DNA from: Cyanophora paradoxa
Lineage: Eukaryota > Glaucocystophyceae > Cyanophorales > Cyanophoraceae
Assembly: GCA_004431415.1 (NCBI GenBank)
Contig: QPMI01000199.1
Coordinates: 1-64,000, forward strand
Length of the DNA: 64,000 bases
Direction of reading: 5' to 3'
The translations under genes and the position numbers were made by a program. This document shows positions 8,681-17,588 of the stretch, in pieces (the first letter of the stretch is position 1; each line of letters opens with the position of its first letter). The notes under the pieces were generated by a model. It was not told the origin of the DNA. It made no database searches and saw nothing but the letters and a program-made list of their open reading frames with translations.

Positions 8681-11600
8681 ATGCAGGCGGCGACCTTCCG
8701 CTCCTGCGCGAAGCAGCAGCAGCCCGGCGAGCAGGACAGCATAGCCCGCGATCTCGGCAGCCTGTCGGCGGAGGAGGCGCTCAACGCGATGACCTACGAT
8801 AGCGTGTTCAACTCGGCCGGCGTGCCGCGCTTCGAGCCGTTCGGCGGGCTGAAGAAGATCCAGAACACGGACGGCCACCCGAAGCGCTTGAAGACCAAGG
8901 GCCAGTTCACGCCGGTTAATAAGTTCAACGAGGTTCGCGGTTTCGCCCGCACCGCTTCGGCCCCGGTTCACATGCCCCGGCTCGCGTGCCCCGCGCGCAG
9001 ATCGTGCCTCACAGCATTCACGAGCTGCCGGAGTATGTGAAGGCGAAGTACGGCTTCACGCACGGCGATGTGGCGCTGTTGCTGATGTCCGACAATGCGG
9101 CGGCGGGCTGCTTCAACAGCATCGCGCTCCATCGCGATTTCCATCCGCGCGCGATCTTCTCCGGCACTCCGGAGCAGAAGGAGTTCCTCGCGGACCTCAA
9201 ATCCGGCAGCGGCGGCGCCCACGGGTGAGGCCCTTCCTGCGCTCGCGTGCCCGCGCTTGCTCACGCGTGGGCCGCCGCAGCTCTTGATCGCGCGGGATCA
9301 GTGCCTGGCGTCGGTGACGGAGAAGGAGAAGGCCAGCCCGTCCGGCCTCGGCGTTCGGTGCGATTACGTCATCGTCACCAAGCGCATCAACCCGACGTAC
9401 GCCAAGAAGTACGACCTCAACTTCGTCTACGTGAAGGAGGGGCCGCCGGCCTCGCAGTACACCGTCACCGTCCAGGCCGGCATCTGCGCCGGCGAGACCA
9501 CCAACGGCGCGTACCACGGCGTCGGCACGCTCCCGTCCGGCGGCTTCTTCGACGTCGTTGATCACATGTTCCTCTCCTGCGCCGATGACATTTACGTGCG
9601 CGAGAGCCCGCCCTTTCCCTTTCCCCTGCCCTGCGCGCGCTAAGGTCGCGTCCGCAGGTCGGAGAGAACCCGAGCGCGGAGAGCCCGCTGGGCTACGCGT
9701 ACTGGCTGGTCAGCGTGCAGAAGGTGCTCTCCTGCGCGGCCCTTCTGAAGTACGCCAGCGTCTGCGACTCCGGCATGCGGCCCCAGCTCCAGCTTCTCGT
9801 GGATCAGGGCCGGAGCGACGAGACCCGCCAGCGCCACCGCGATCTCGCGCGGACGGCCGTGCTGAAGCTGGAGGAGGTTCTGCGCGAGGGCCACCCAAAC
9901 GGGCCGGCCCGCGCCCGTGAGATCCTCTCGGCGGCCATCTCCGTGATCGTCGGCGAGCTCTCGCACACGGTCCGCCGCCGCCCGCTTAGCCCGCCTCTCC
10001 TCCTGACCCCGGGCCCTCGGAGCGCAGGAGGAGTCGGACGTTCTCACGGCGCGGGCGGACGAGTTCCAGCGCCAGGCGGAGAAGATCAAGTGCTGGTACG
10101 AGAAGGTGAAGAAGGCGGAGGAGACGGACCTGCGCGACTGGGGCAGCAAGAGCGGCGACGCCGAATTCGACCGCGACAAGCTCAAGCGCGTCTTCTTCTG
10201 GATGCGCATCTGCGCCAAGCTGGAGGCGCTGATGGACGAGTGGCACATCGAGGGCGTCCGTCTGGCGAAGGCGATGATCGCCATGGAGTGGGGCCACGGC
10301 CACCCGGCGCGCAAGGAGTGCAGCATACTGGCCAAGGAGATCGGCCGCCGGGGCCGCTACATCAAGGAGGTGGCCTACGGCATCGAATGTGCGTCCGCCC
10401 CGCCCTTGGCCTGCGCCCCCGCCCTTGGCCTGCGCCCCGCGCTCTCCCCGCTCACCCCCTCTCCCGCAGTTACCATCCCGCTCGTCCAATTCTTCCAGCG
10501 CGAGTTTGTGCTGATCCAGGCCTCCATCATCAAGATCGGGTCGCTCTCCGCCAAGGAGGTGGACGAGGCAAGGGACGAGGGCCAGGCGGAGGCGGAGGCG
10601 CGCTGGGACGATACGGCGTTCAGTGCCGTCTGGGGCGTCGGGGACAACGCGCTCTCGCCCCCCGCCCCGTTCGGCTTCAGCGGGCGCCCGCGCTGGCGTT
10701 CGACGAGCACGGCCTCCCCGAGCTGGCGGAGGCGGACGCCGTCGGCTTCAACTGGGCGACGTTCGAGGCCCGCATCGACGAGAAGGCGAAGGAGGCGCAG
10801 ATGCGGCTGCTGGAGGAGGGCCTCGTCCCGGCGCCGGTGCCCGCGCCCTTCCCCTTCCTCTCCTCCTCGGCCCCTCTCACCGCCTCCTCCAGCCCCGGCG
10901 TCCTCGGCTCCGGCGTCCTTGGCTCCGGCGCCCTCGGCCCCGGCCCTCTGCCCCACCTACGGAGAGAGGTGTGCCCACCGCGCCGATTGCGCCCTCAACG
11001 GCTCCCACCTCCTGCCCGCCAAGAAGGCCCGCCTCGGCCTCTTCTCACCCACCCTCTCAGCCCGGTGAGTGACTCTGAATCGGAGGGCTCGGAGGCCTAT
11101 AGCACGCCCCGCGACCCCGACGCCCCGCCCCACAAGGCCGGCGCCTTCGGCTTCTGTAAGTGACGCCCCCACGCAGGCCCTGCCGACGCCGCCCGTCGCC
11201 AACCGCGAGCCCCTCGTCCAGGTGAGTGCCCGGGCTGCCGCGAGTGGCGGCTCGAGAACTTCTCGGCTCAGGTCCCCGCCACGCAGCAGGCCGGCGCGAT
11301 CCCGGCCTCGCCGCCCGTGACCGTCGACGTCGAGGGCGGTATCTTCGAGATGGAGCTGGAGCCGGCGCCCTCGCAGGCCTTCGCCACCCAGGGCTCGGCC
11401 CCGGGCTCGCCGCCGCCGTCCCAGCCCTCCCTCCCGCTGGTGCACGCAAACTCCAACATCTTCGAGGGCTGCTGAGGGCCCTGAAACGGTGAGCGCAGGC
11501 CCGTCCCCTCTCCGAGCAAACCGTCCACAGCGCCATAGTGGACGCCATGTGGGATAACAGGGGCCGCCTCCCCCACCCCTTCCGCTACGTCTCTATGGCC

Positions 11601-11699
11601 CTCCGCGGCCTCGCCTTCCCGCCCCCCTGCACCGAGCAGCTCAACCAAATCCTGCGCGGTCTGATTCATTACAGACGCGCCTTCCCGGCCTGGGCCTGA
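8681..11699 (+). CDS. Large spliced gene of unknown function, divergent partner of the SF3 helicase
   Basis: Coding exons are clear. 8,681-8,932 includes ALNAMTYDSVFNSAGVPRFE. 9,001 to about 9,224 includes IHELPEYVKAKYGFTHGDVA and SIALHRDFHPRAIFSGTPEQ. 9,281 to about 9,610 includes CDYVIVTKRINPTYAKKYDL. About 9,655-9,970 includes PLGYAYWLVSVQKVLSC, and about 10,025-10,386 includes FDRDKLKRVFFWMRICAKLE. About 10,470-10,650 includes IPLVQFFQREFVLIQAS. An exon near 10,690-10,830 carries FNWATFEARIDEKAKEAQMR, related to the motif in the opposing gene. The tail has acidic and proline-rich exons and a last one (DAMWDNRGRLPHPFRYVSMA) ending near 11,699. Introns are GT..AG with CGCAG acceptors. Some junctions are out of phase, so indels are likely. 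A structural protein is possible but not shown. Confidence 0.5.
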
Positions 11700-11719
11700 G
11701 CTACACCAAGCTACGGTGA

Positions 11720-11805
11720 GTCCGACCAAGAGACGTGTCCGGACCCTCCCTACTTTCTTTATAGATTATTGGAAAGGTCCGGACACTAGAGGAGGGAGGG
11801 CGTAC
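11720..11805. terminator. Hairpin repeat copy 1
   Basis: A unit starting GTCCGACCAAGAGACGTGTC and ending ACTAGAGGAGGGAGGGCGTAC contains inverted arms GTGTCCGGACC and GGTCCGGACAC around a loop of about 30 bases. It lies after the last exon of the plus-strand gene and is repeated 93 bp further on. Confidence 0.65.
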
Positions 11806-11812
11806 ATAAGTA

Positions 11813-11890
11813 GTCTGACCAAGAGACGTGTCCCGACCCTCCCAGATCTTTAAATTAATATCTGAGAGGGTCGGGACACTAGAGGAGGGC
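11813..11890. terminator. Hairpin repeat copy 2, abutting the exonuclease stop codon
   Basis: This is a second copy of the same unit. The arms are longer and almost perfect: GTGTCCCGACCCTC and the complementary GAGGGTCGGGACAC flank an AT-rich loop. The right arm reaches the stop codon of the minus-strand exonuclease gene, so the hairpin would form at the very 3' end of that transcript. Confidence 0.7.
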
Positions 11891-12535
11891 GTACGACTTA
11901 AACTCGCGCAGCGCCGCCTGCTCCTCGCTGAGGTTCTCTGACTTCATTCGATCGCTGTAGGGCTCGGGCGGAGTTCCAGCCTTCACGTGCATCCAAAATA
12001 GATGTAAGCACCGCTGCATGAGCTCGATGTACCTCTCGTCCCGTCTGACGTACCACGTTTGCACGCGCAGAGGCGTGAAACAGAAAAGTTCGGCCCAGTC
12101 GCGGCCCGTTATGTCCAGCAGGCCCTGAAGTTGAGTCATGTAATAGGTAGGAACGCTATCGTAAAGTTCGCCCTTGTAAGGGCATTTCACCTCTAAAATC
12201 CTATCATTTCCTATCAGTCCGTCGGGGCTCCCGGCGAGGAACGGCATTTCTTTGTGTTCGTGCAGTCCAGTGTGTTGAATGTCCACGTTATCGTTCAGTG
12301 CCTTGTAGATAGAGACCGCGAGGGGCTCGTAGTCGTGCCCGTAGGTTAGGGCAGGGTTGTCAAAGTTGTTTTCCTCCGCGATCCCGCTCAGCTCCGCCCA
12401 GAGGCGGGCCCTGGATTTCCAGGGATTTATACCACACGCAGCCGCAAAATTAGATGCAGTTAGTTTTTCACGGCGCGCCGCGTGCCACGCCGCGCTCCCC
12501 TGTTGCAAGTTCTCGCAGTCCATATCGGTATGCAT
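11879..12535 (-). CDS. YqaJ-type viral recombinase / lambda-exonuclease family nuclease
   Basis: About 219 residues from ATG 12535 (an alternative ATG is at 12523). The N-terminus QGSAAWHAARREKLTASNFA is the usual opening of YqaJ/lambda-exonuclease domains. Metal-binding positions follow in order: Glu in YGHDYEPLAV, Asp in AGSPDGLIG, the E-x-K of ILEVKCP, and Gln in YYMTQLQGLL. The fold digests duplex DNA from ends to make 3' overhangs for annealing-type recombination, and is common in large DNA viruses. The frame is intact and intronless, unlike its left neighbours. A hairpin sits at its 3' end. A divergent gene starts 46 bp upstream, implying a shared compact promoter. Confidence 0.85.
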   Translation of the reverse strand: MHTDMDCENLQQGSAAWHAARREKLTASNFAAACGINPWKSRARLWAELSGIAEENNFDNPALTYGHDYEPLAVSIYKALNDNVDIQHTGLHEHKEMPFLAGSPDGLIGNDRILEVKCPYKGELYDSVPTYYMTQLQGLLDITGRDWAELFCFTPLRVQTWYVRRDERYIELMQRCLHLFWMHVKAGTPPEPYSDRMKSENLSEEQAALREFKSYALL

Positions 12536-12581
12536 TGGTCTCGCAATAGCGTTTAGAATTTCTTGATGTGTGCAATTGCAA

Positions 12582-13286
12582 ATGTCTGATGACGAAGATT
12601 TGAGCCCAGTCGTGCAGATGGGCGAAGATTCCAGCCCCGAGGAGTTCCTGACCCGCGTAAGGGGCCTGGCACATTGGATCCGAGATAAATTCACGGAGGG
12701 GATGCAAAATCGGATAGGAACGTCATCCTTTCCGCTGAGGGGGCTAGCCCCTGTTGCATCCCAGGGGCTGCGGGATACCGTGAGGCTCGCCCCTCCCTCC
12801 TATGATCGGAACTGGGACTTCAGCAGTGTGCTTACGTCCCTGTACGTGGCGCTGATGTCGCCTAAAAGCCGCGTGGCGCGTCTGCCGAACGAGGTCAGGT
12901 TGAAGATCATGAACTTCATACTCGCAGGTAGAGACGGGCACGAAGGCGATGTGATCAATGGGCTTCGAAATGAGATACAGTGGTACATGCGTACAGGCGA
13001 AGGCGGTGTCCGGCAGTACGACGGCTCACGGTACACGGAGCTCGAGATTCCACGCGAGCTCGTACCCCGGAGCTGGCAAGAGCTTCCGCCCGCCCCACCC
13101 CCGCCCCCGGCCTACGTATCCCCCTTCGACTCGAGGCCCCCCGTCAACGAGCGCAAGCGGCTGCGCGACTGGCTGCAAGACGATCGAAACCGTTTGCCGG
13201 GCGAGCCAAAGGTTGGCAATATACCCCCAGAGGAGGAGGCGTACCCCGAGTTCAAGAACAATCGCTTGACGTGGAGGTGGACGTGA
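12582..13286 (+). CDS. Unknown intronless protein (234 aa)
   Basis: It starts at ATG 12582 (MSDDEDLSPVVQMGEDSSPE), divergent from the YqaJ gene. It has an acidic N-terminus, a central helical part (SRVARLPNEVRLKIMNFILA), a proline segment (ELPPAPPPPPAYVSPF) and a charged tail. The region around LPNEVRLKIMNFIL faintly resembles an F-box-like or viral N-terminal helical motif, but too weakly for a name. The gene is intact and uninterrupted. It is followed after two bases by a repeated leader sequence and then by the next gene, suggesting a compact viral gene cluster. Confidence 0.6.
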   Translation: MSDDEDLSPVVQMGEDSSPEEFLTRVRGLAHWIRDKFTEGMQNRIGTSSFPLRGLAPVASQGLRDTVRLAPPSYDRNWDFSSVLTSLYVALMSPKSRVARLPNEVRLKIMNFILAGRDGHEGDVINGLRNEIQWYMRTGEGGVRQYDGSRYTELEIPRELVPRSWQELPPAPPPPPAYVSPFDSRPPVNERKRLRDWLQDDRNRLPGEPKVGNIPPEEEAYPEFKNNRLTWRWT

Positions 13287-13287
13287 T

Positions 13288-13322
13288 TGGGGGTACAGGT
13301 AGAAATTCTCAGCGAGCCGCGA
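13288..13322 (+). promoter_or_regulatory. Leader repeat copy 1 (GGGGGTACAGGTAGAAATTC...)
   Basis: GGGGGTACAGGTAGAAATTC followed by TCAGCGAG lies between the stop of the 234-aa gene and ATG 13327. The same about 30-base string follows the next gene at 14,045-14,076. As it is the only sequence between these genes, it is a candidate 3'-end or promoter element. Confidence 0.5.
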
Positions 13323-13326
13323 GCGA

Positions 13327-14043
13327 ATGTCGTACGGCGATCAGGAAGCATGGTTCAAGCTACACCGCCTCTTTCCTGATAAATTCGGCAATGCGCGCTA
13401 CCCCCTCAACCTAATGACACGAGTCAACCGGCGGACCAGGGAATTCAAAATCGAAGTGTTTTCATCGTCTCCCGAGAGCGGCCGCTCCGCGGACAACGAC
13501 TCCATGGCATGGTTATACGGCTTCGTCCAGCCTCGCGTCGGCAATAAGCCAGCCACCGTCGAAATAGAAAGCTACTACAACGATTACGGGCCGCACGGGG
13601 GGTACGGGACGCCCGAGCAGAGGGATTCGATGCGGGGGGCGGGCAAAATCCTGATACGGGCCGCTGTAGACGCACTGCAGCGCTCCGGGCTCATTAGCTC
13701 GTCGGACCCGGGCGAGCACGCGGTGGAGCTCAGGGCCCTCCCGGACGCAGTGGAGTACTACGAAAGGGAATTGAACCTGCGTAAGAGAAACCTCGACTAT
13801 AAGCTGTCTCTAATACCCATGGAGGGTACGGTACAGAACATCATCGACAACACGTACAACGTGGCCGTTCGTTGGCGCAAAGCGGCAGCGGATCTCGTAA
13901 AGGGCAACTATAAGGACCTTGCAGACGAAGACAACCCCGTGGGGGAGTACATGGAACTGGCAAGCGGGAGCATCGTACCCCGCCGGAGGCCCCCAAGGCC
14001 CGACCCCGACCTCGAGTGGGGACCGTCGCACTTCGGACAGTGA
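13327..14043 (+). CDS. GNAT-like protein (238 aa), putative N-acetyltransferase fold
   Basis: Intact intronless frame from ATG 13327. The middle reads VEIESYYNDYGPHGGYGT, then RGAGKILIRAAVDALQRSG, then AVELRALPDAVEYYERELNL. The glycine-containing helix start followed by a strand and an A-x-x-A-x-x-YYE segment is the arrangement of GNAT motifs A and B. The usual Q/R-x-x-G-x-G/A signature is reduced to RGAGK, so activity is uncertain. The C-terminus is charged and ends in a proline-arginine tail. The fold call is inference from motif order only. It is the last gene of the small intronless cluster and is followed by the leader repeat and a hairpin. Confidence 0.5.
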   Translation: MSYGDQEAWFKLHRLFPDKFGNARYPLNLMTRVNRRTREFKIEVFSSSPESGRSADNDSMAWLYGFVQPRVGNKPATVEIESYYNDYGPHGGYGTPEQRDSMRGAGKILIRAAVDALQRSGLISSSDPGEHAVELRALPDAVEYYERELNLRKRNLDYKLSLIPMEGTVQNIIDNTYNVAVRWRKAAADLVKGNYKDLADEDNPVGEYMELASGSIVPRRRPPRPDPDLEWGPSHFGQ

Positions 14044-14044
14044 G

Positions 14045-14135
14045 GGGGTACAGGTAGAAATTCTCAGCGAGTCGCATTGCTCTTGTCCCGGGTCTCTGGA
14101 ATCTTAATATAAAATTTCCAGGGACCCGGGACACT
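14045..14135 (+). terminator. Leader repeat copy 2 plus 3' hairpin
   Basis: The GGGGGTACAGGTAGAAATTC string recurs directly after the GNAT-like stop. It is followed by arms GTCCCGGGTCTCTGGAA and TTCCAGGGACCCGGGAC around an AT-rich loop. The arm sequence resembles those of the hairpins at 11,720-11,890, so all three hairpins belong to one family and sit at gene 3' ends. Confidence 0.65.
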
Positions 14136-14175
14136 CCCGGTCAGACGATTCTTCAATTGGGGGTACAGCATTCAG

Positions 14176-14442
14176 TTAGAGCCTGAGCGTAGTCAGAGGC
14201 CGGGAGGCCCCCCGGGGGGTACGTCGGCTGTTACTCCCCGCGTCGGTTAGTGCTAGCCCCCCTGTTAGTGCAGCGTGTACCTGATCGCAATATAACACCC
14301 AAACCTCCGTGACGCGTGACTCATCGAACCTCCGAGGGTTAACAATGCATTGACAGCGAAAGGGCAAGCTCGAGAGCTCGACCTTTGGCAAGAGCCCACC
14401 TATATATATACGTGGGAGGATTTGCATTAGCACACAACACAA
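14176..14442 (-). CDS. Short ORF with weak resemblance to the start of a dual-specificity phosphatase
   Basis: The 88-codon frame begins MCCVLMQILPRIYIGGLLPK and continues SLPFRCQCIVNPRRF. The ILPRIYIGGL..L..IVN pattern is similar to the N-terminal strand of dual-specificity phosphatases, but no HCxxGxxRS active site follows, so at best this is a truncated fragment. It lies between the hairpin-bounded gene cluster and the 3' side of the LINE, and may have been cut off by that insertion. Confidence 0.25.
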   Translation of the reverse strand: MCCVLMQILPRIYIGGLLPKVELSSLPFRCQCIVNPRRFDESRVTEVWVLYCDQVHAALTGGLALTDAGSNSRRTPRGASRPLTTLRL

Positions 14443-14852
14443 CTACAATGAGTTTCACATCGCCCAATAAATCTCTCCGACTAGATACTATCGAGGACCG
14501 TCGTATGCTGTGCTTTAGAAGTACAAAATGAACGAAAGGTTTGAAGGTTTCGTGTCTGGATATCTAGCTAAAGAGGTTTCCACCTAATACTAATGATGTG
14601 TAAGCTAGCTGTATCGATTTCTAAACTAACCTAAACTGCTGGCTACGAGGTCCTATCTCTACAAAAGACTCCCGATCATGGTACGTCCGCCGCCAGCGCT
14701 GCCCAAGGGCCTCGCCGCGCCGTGTGCCAGGCTCCTCGCCAGCCCTAGTAGATTGGGCTACTGGCCGCCTCCTGCCGTCGCCTCCGCCGCCTCCAGTTGT
14801 TGGTGTTGCGTCCTCCGGCCCCGCCCCAGACAGCAAACCCCCGTGTCTCCCT

Positions 14853-17588
14853 CTAGCGCGGGCGCGCCCTCTTTGTGCCCACGCCCCAAGCATACCTGTT
14901 CGTATGGTCGTACACTTGCATGGCCGCCGAAGCCCGGACCCAGCCGTAGTCGTCTGGCGGGCAGCTCAGGTGTGAGAGGGCTAGGGTTTCCCCGCCCTGG
15001 TGGCGGGACTCGAGGGCACCGCACTCCCTGCAGCGTTCCCGCTGCCGGGGCTCCGGATCCGCGTGCTTCCTGCGAGCGTTGCCAGCCGTATCGTCCGGCG
15101 GCGCATCAGCCTCGCGGTCGCGCGCCCCAGTGCGCTTCGCCTTGGCGCGACGTTCTTTCATGACCTTCGTGATCCCGCACGCCTTCTCCCACTCCGCGTA
15201 CGCCTGGCATCTGGCGGCCCACGTCTTATGGGCCTGCTCGCCTATGGCCGTCGCCAGCTTGCGCACGACCTGGGCAGCTTTCTTGTCGTCCGTGACCGTC
15301 TCGCGGACCATGTCGGTGAGGCCCGCCGGGGGCAGCCCCCGCAGCACGCACATCTGCGCCTGCCGTTCAGCCGCCGTGAGTGTCGGGTCGTTTACTCTCG
15401 TGACCTTCAGGGATCTGGAGAGCGCGTGTGGCACTGATCGCTTCTGCGCGCCTTCGAGGGCCTCGCTGACCGTCGCTGCGATGCGTGCTTCCGCAGCGGT
15501 GCGCGCCTCCGTCGCCACCGCGCTGGGCAGGTGAGGACGTGCTCCAGCGTCTCCTCGGGCCCAGTCACAAGCCGGGGCCGGCCTTCGCCATCGATTTCCC
15601 GCGTGCTGCATAGCGCACAGAGTCCTGCCGGGTTCACTTCGCTGTAGAGCTCGGGCGCGTCTCGCTTGCGGACGAGGGCCGTCGCCACCGTACCCAACAC
15701 GAGTTTCATGTGCGTACCCCGGAAGCAGTTGCTCTCCCGGCTCACCCCGACTCGGCGGGGCCCCATAGCCATCTGATCGTACACGGCCCCATGGTCCACT
15801 GGCAGCCGTAGCCACTCCCGGCCTTGAGCTGGTTCGTCCACGCGAAGTGCGTGTGGTGCGCGTGAAGGACAGCGGCGTGCCGCCGGGGTCGCCTTCGACT
15901 CGCCTGACTATCCCGGTCGGTCCCTCGATCGTCAGCACTGCCGGCATGCTGAACTCGGGCGGCAGGAAGATGTTCTCGTCCAGTTCCTCCTGTTCCAGGT
16001 GCGCGCCTTGATCGGCCGCTCTGTCGGCGGCGTCGTTTAGCTCGTGCATATCCTCGTCGCTGTGCGCCTTGACCTTGATAACCGCAGCCGGCCGCTGCCG
16101 ATCCCGTCCCATCACCAGGGCGCGGAACTTGGACCACGCATACAGCTCCGCGCTGCACGTGTTCCGGATGTAGTCTCGCATGTGCATATCGTGCGCATTC
16201 AGCACGAACTTATCGAACCACGTGCAGACGTTCTGACTGTCCGTGTGCAGGCGCACCCCCTGCGCCGCGAGCACGTCGGCGACGATCGCAGCCTGGAGCT
16301 CAGCCTTGTTGTTCTCTTGAAGCCCGCGCAGCCTGCCAACGTACGTGCCTGCCCATTCCGGGTGGTTCGCCACGGTCCCGTCCGGGAACTCAGCCGGGCT
16401 CACGACGCCGAAGCCCGCGTGCGCCCCTTCCGTCTGACCCTTCTTCAGGCTCCCGTCCGTCCATATCCACTGCTCGAGTTTCCCCGGGCGACGGCCGAGC
16501 TTCGCGAGTTCCGCCTCTTCGATCTGCTCCCAATTTGCCAGCATGTGCTGCCAGTAAACGGTGAGGGTGACCCCTTCCTGCGCCGCCCGGGAGTCCCAGT
16601 GGCGCGGCGCTCCGCCCGCGTAGTAGAGCTCGCTTTGCTCTGCTGAGTCGGACACAGGTTGTGCCTCGTCCCGCGGCTCGGCGCCCGGCACCGCCGCCGC
16701 AGCTACTTCCAGCGCGGCCTGCAGCGCGGCCTCGGCCTCCGGGCTCAGCTGCTCACGGAGGAAGCGCTCGTCACCATCTTGGACGGCTTTCACGCGGGCC
16801 TGGAGAAGCAGCGCCCTGCGCTTCTCGTCGTCTTGCGTGCGCAGGCCCGGGTCGTAGTACTCCAAGGTCGGTCGCAGGGCGACCTGCTTGCGCCCGCGCT
16901 TCGACATCGTCTCCTGTCCCGCCGCTACCGCCGGCGTCTCCTCCGTCGGTTCGCCTTCCAAGGCGAGGAGGGTATCCTCCTCCTCCCACCAGCCCTTCCG
17001 TGCGCCCACGAGCCGTCGCACTGACTCATTTCGGGCAGCGCGACGGGGCATTGCGCGTGCACCGTTCGTCATGGTGCCAGTACTGCTTCCCGGTCCCCTG
17101 CACCGCCGTGTACGTGCTTGTCCGCCCCTCTATTTCGGGGTGCCGGCAGTGACCGTCGCACCGGCAGTAGAGTCCCTCTTTCTCCGCGTCGGGGTCCGCG
17201 CCCTTCGGCACCGGCACCCAGTGCTCCAGCAGGTACTCCGACGCTAGTATGCTGCCCGTCGCGGACTTGAACGTAACGACTCGCCCCACGTGGGGCTCGG
17301 CAGATTCATCGTGCAGCTGCTCCGCCTCAAACACGGCTACGAACGCGCCCTTCGTCCACTTCACCTTCCGGCCCCGCCGGGGAGCGAGGACATGGCGGAC
17401 GCGCGCTCTCCCGCCCGCCGCATCGGGTGCCGCAGCTTCTTCCCGTCAACCGTGAGCGCGTTCGCCACCTCACGCCACCACGCAGGCTCGCTCTTCTGCA
17501 GCGTCCCCTTGGGCGCGCCCATGTACAGGTCCTGCCAGGTTCGCAGGGTCTCGCCGTCCGCTGCTGTCACCGCGTCCATGGTCGTCAC
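14853..17588 (-). pseudogene. LINE C-terminal part: zinc knuckles and RNase H
   Basis: From 17,588 the protein continues as TWQDLYMGAPKGTLQKSEPA. It then shifts to a piece with a Cys/His cluster (YCRCDGHCRHPE, WHHDERC), then to the long frame with RNase H motifs: WIWTDGSLKKG (first Asp), NNKAELQAAIVADVLAAQG (Glu), RLHTDSQNVCTWFDKF (Asp) and VKAHSDEDMHELNDAADRAA (His, Asp). A shifted section carries a second zinc motif (LCALCSTREI, EHVLTC). The final frame ends at 14,853 after another Cys pair (RCRECG). Domain content is clear; intactness is not. Confidence 0.75.

Noticed and set aside
14448-14531. 27-codon frame starting MSFTSPNKSL after TATATATATA
   Set aside because: Too short and undefined; the TATA-like run is shared with an overlapping antisense frame.
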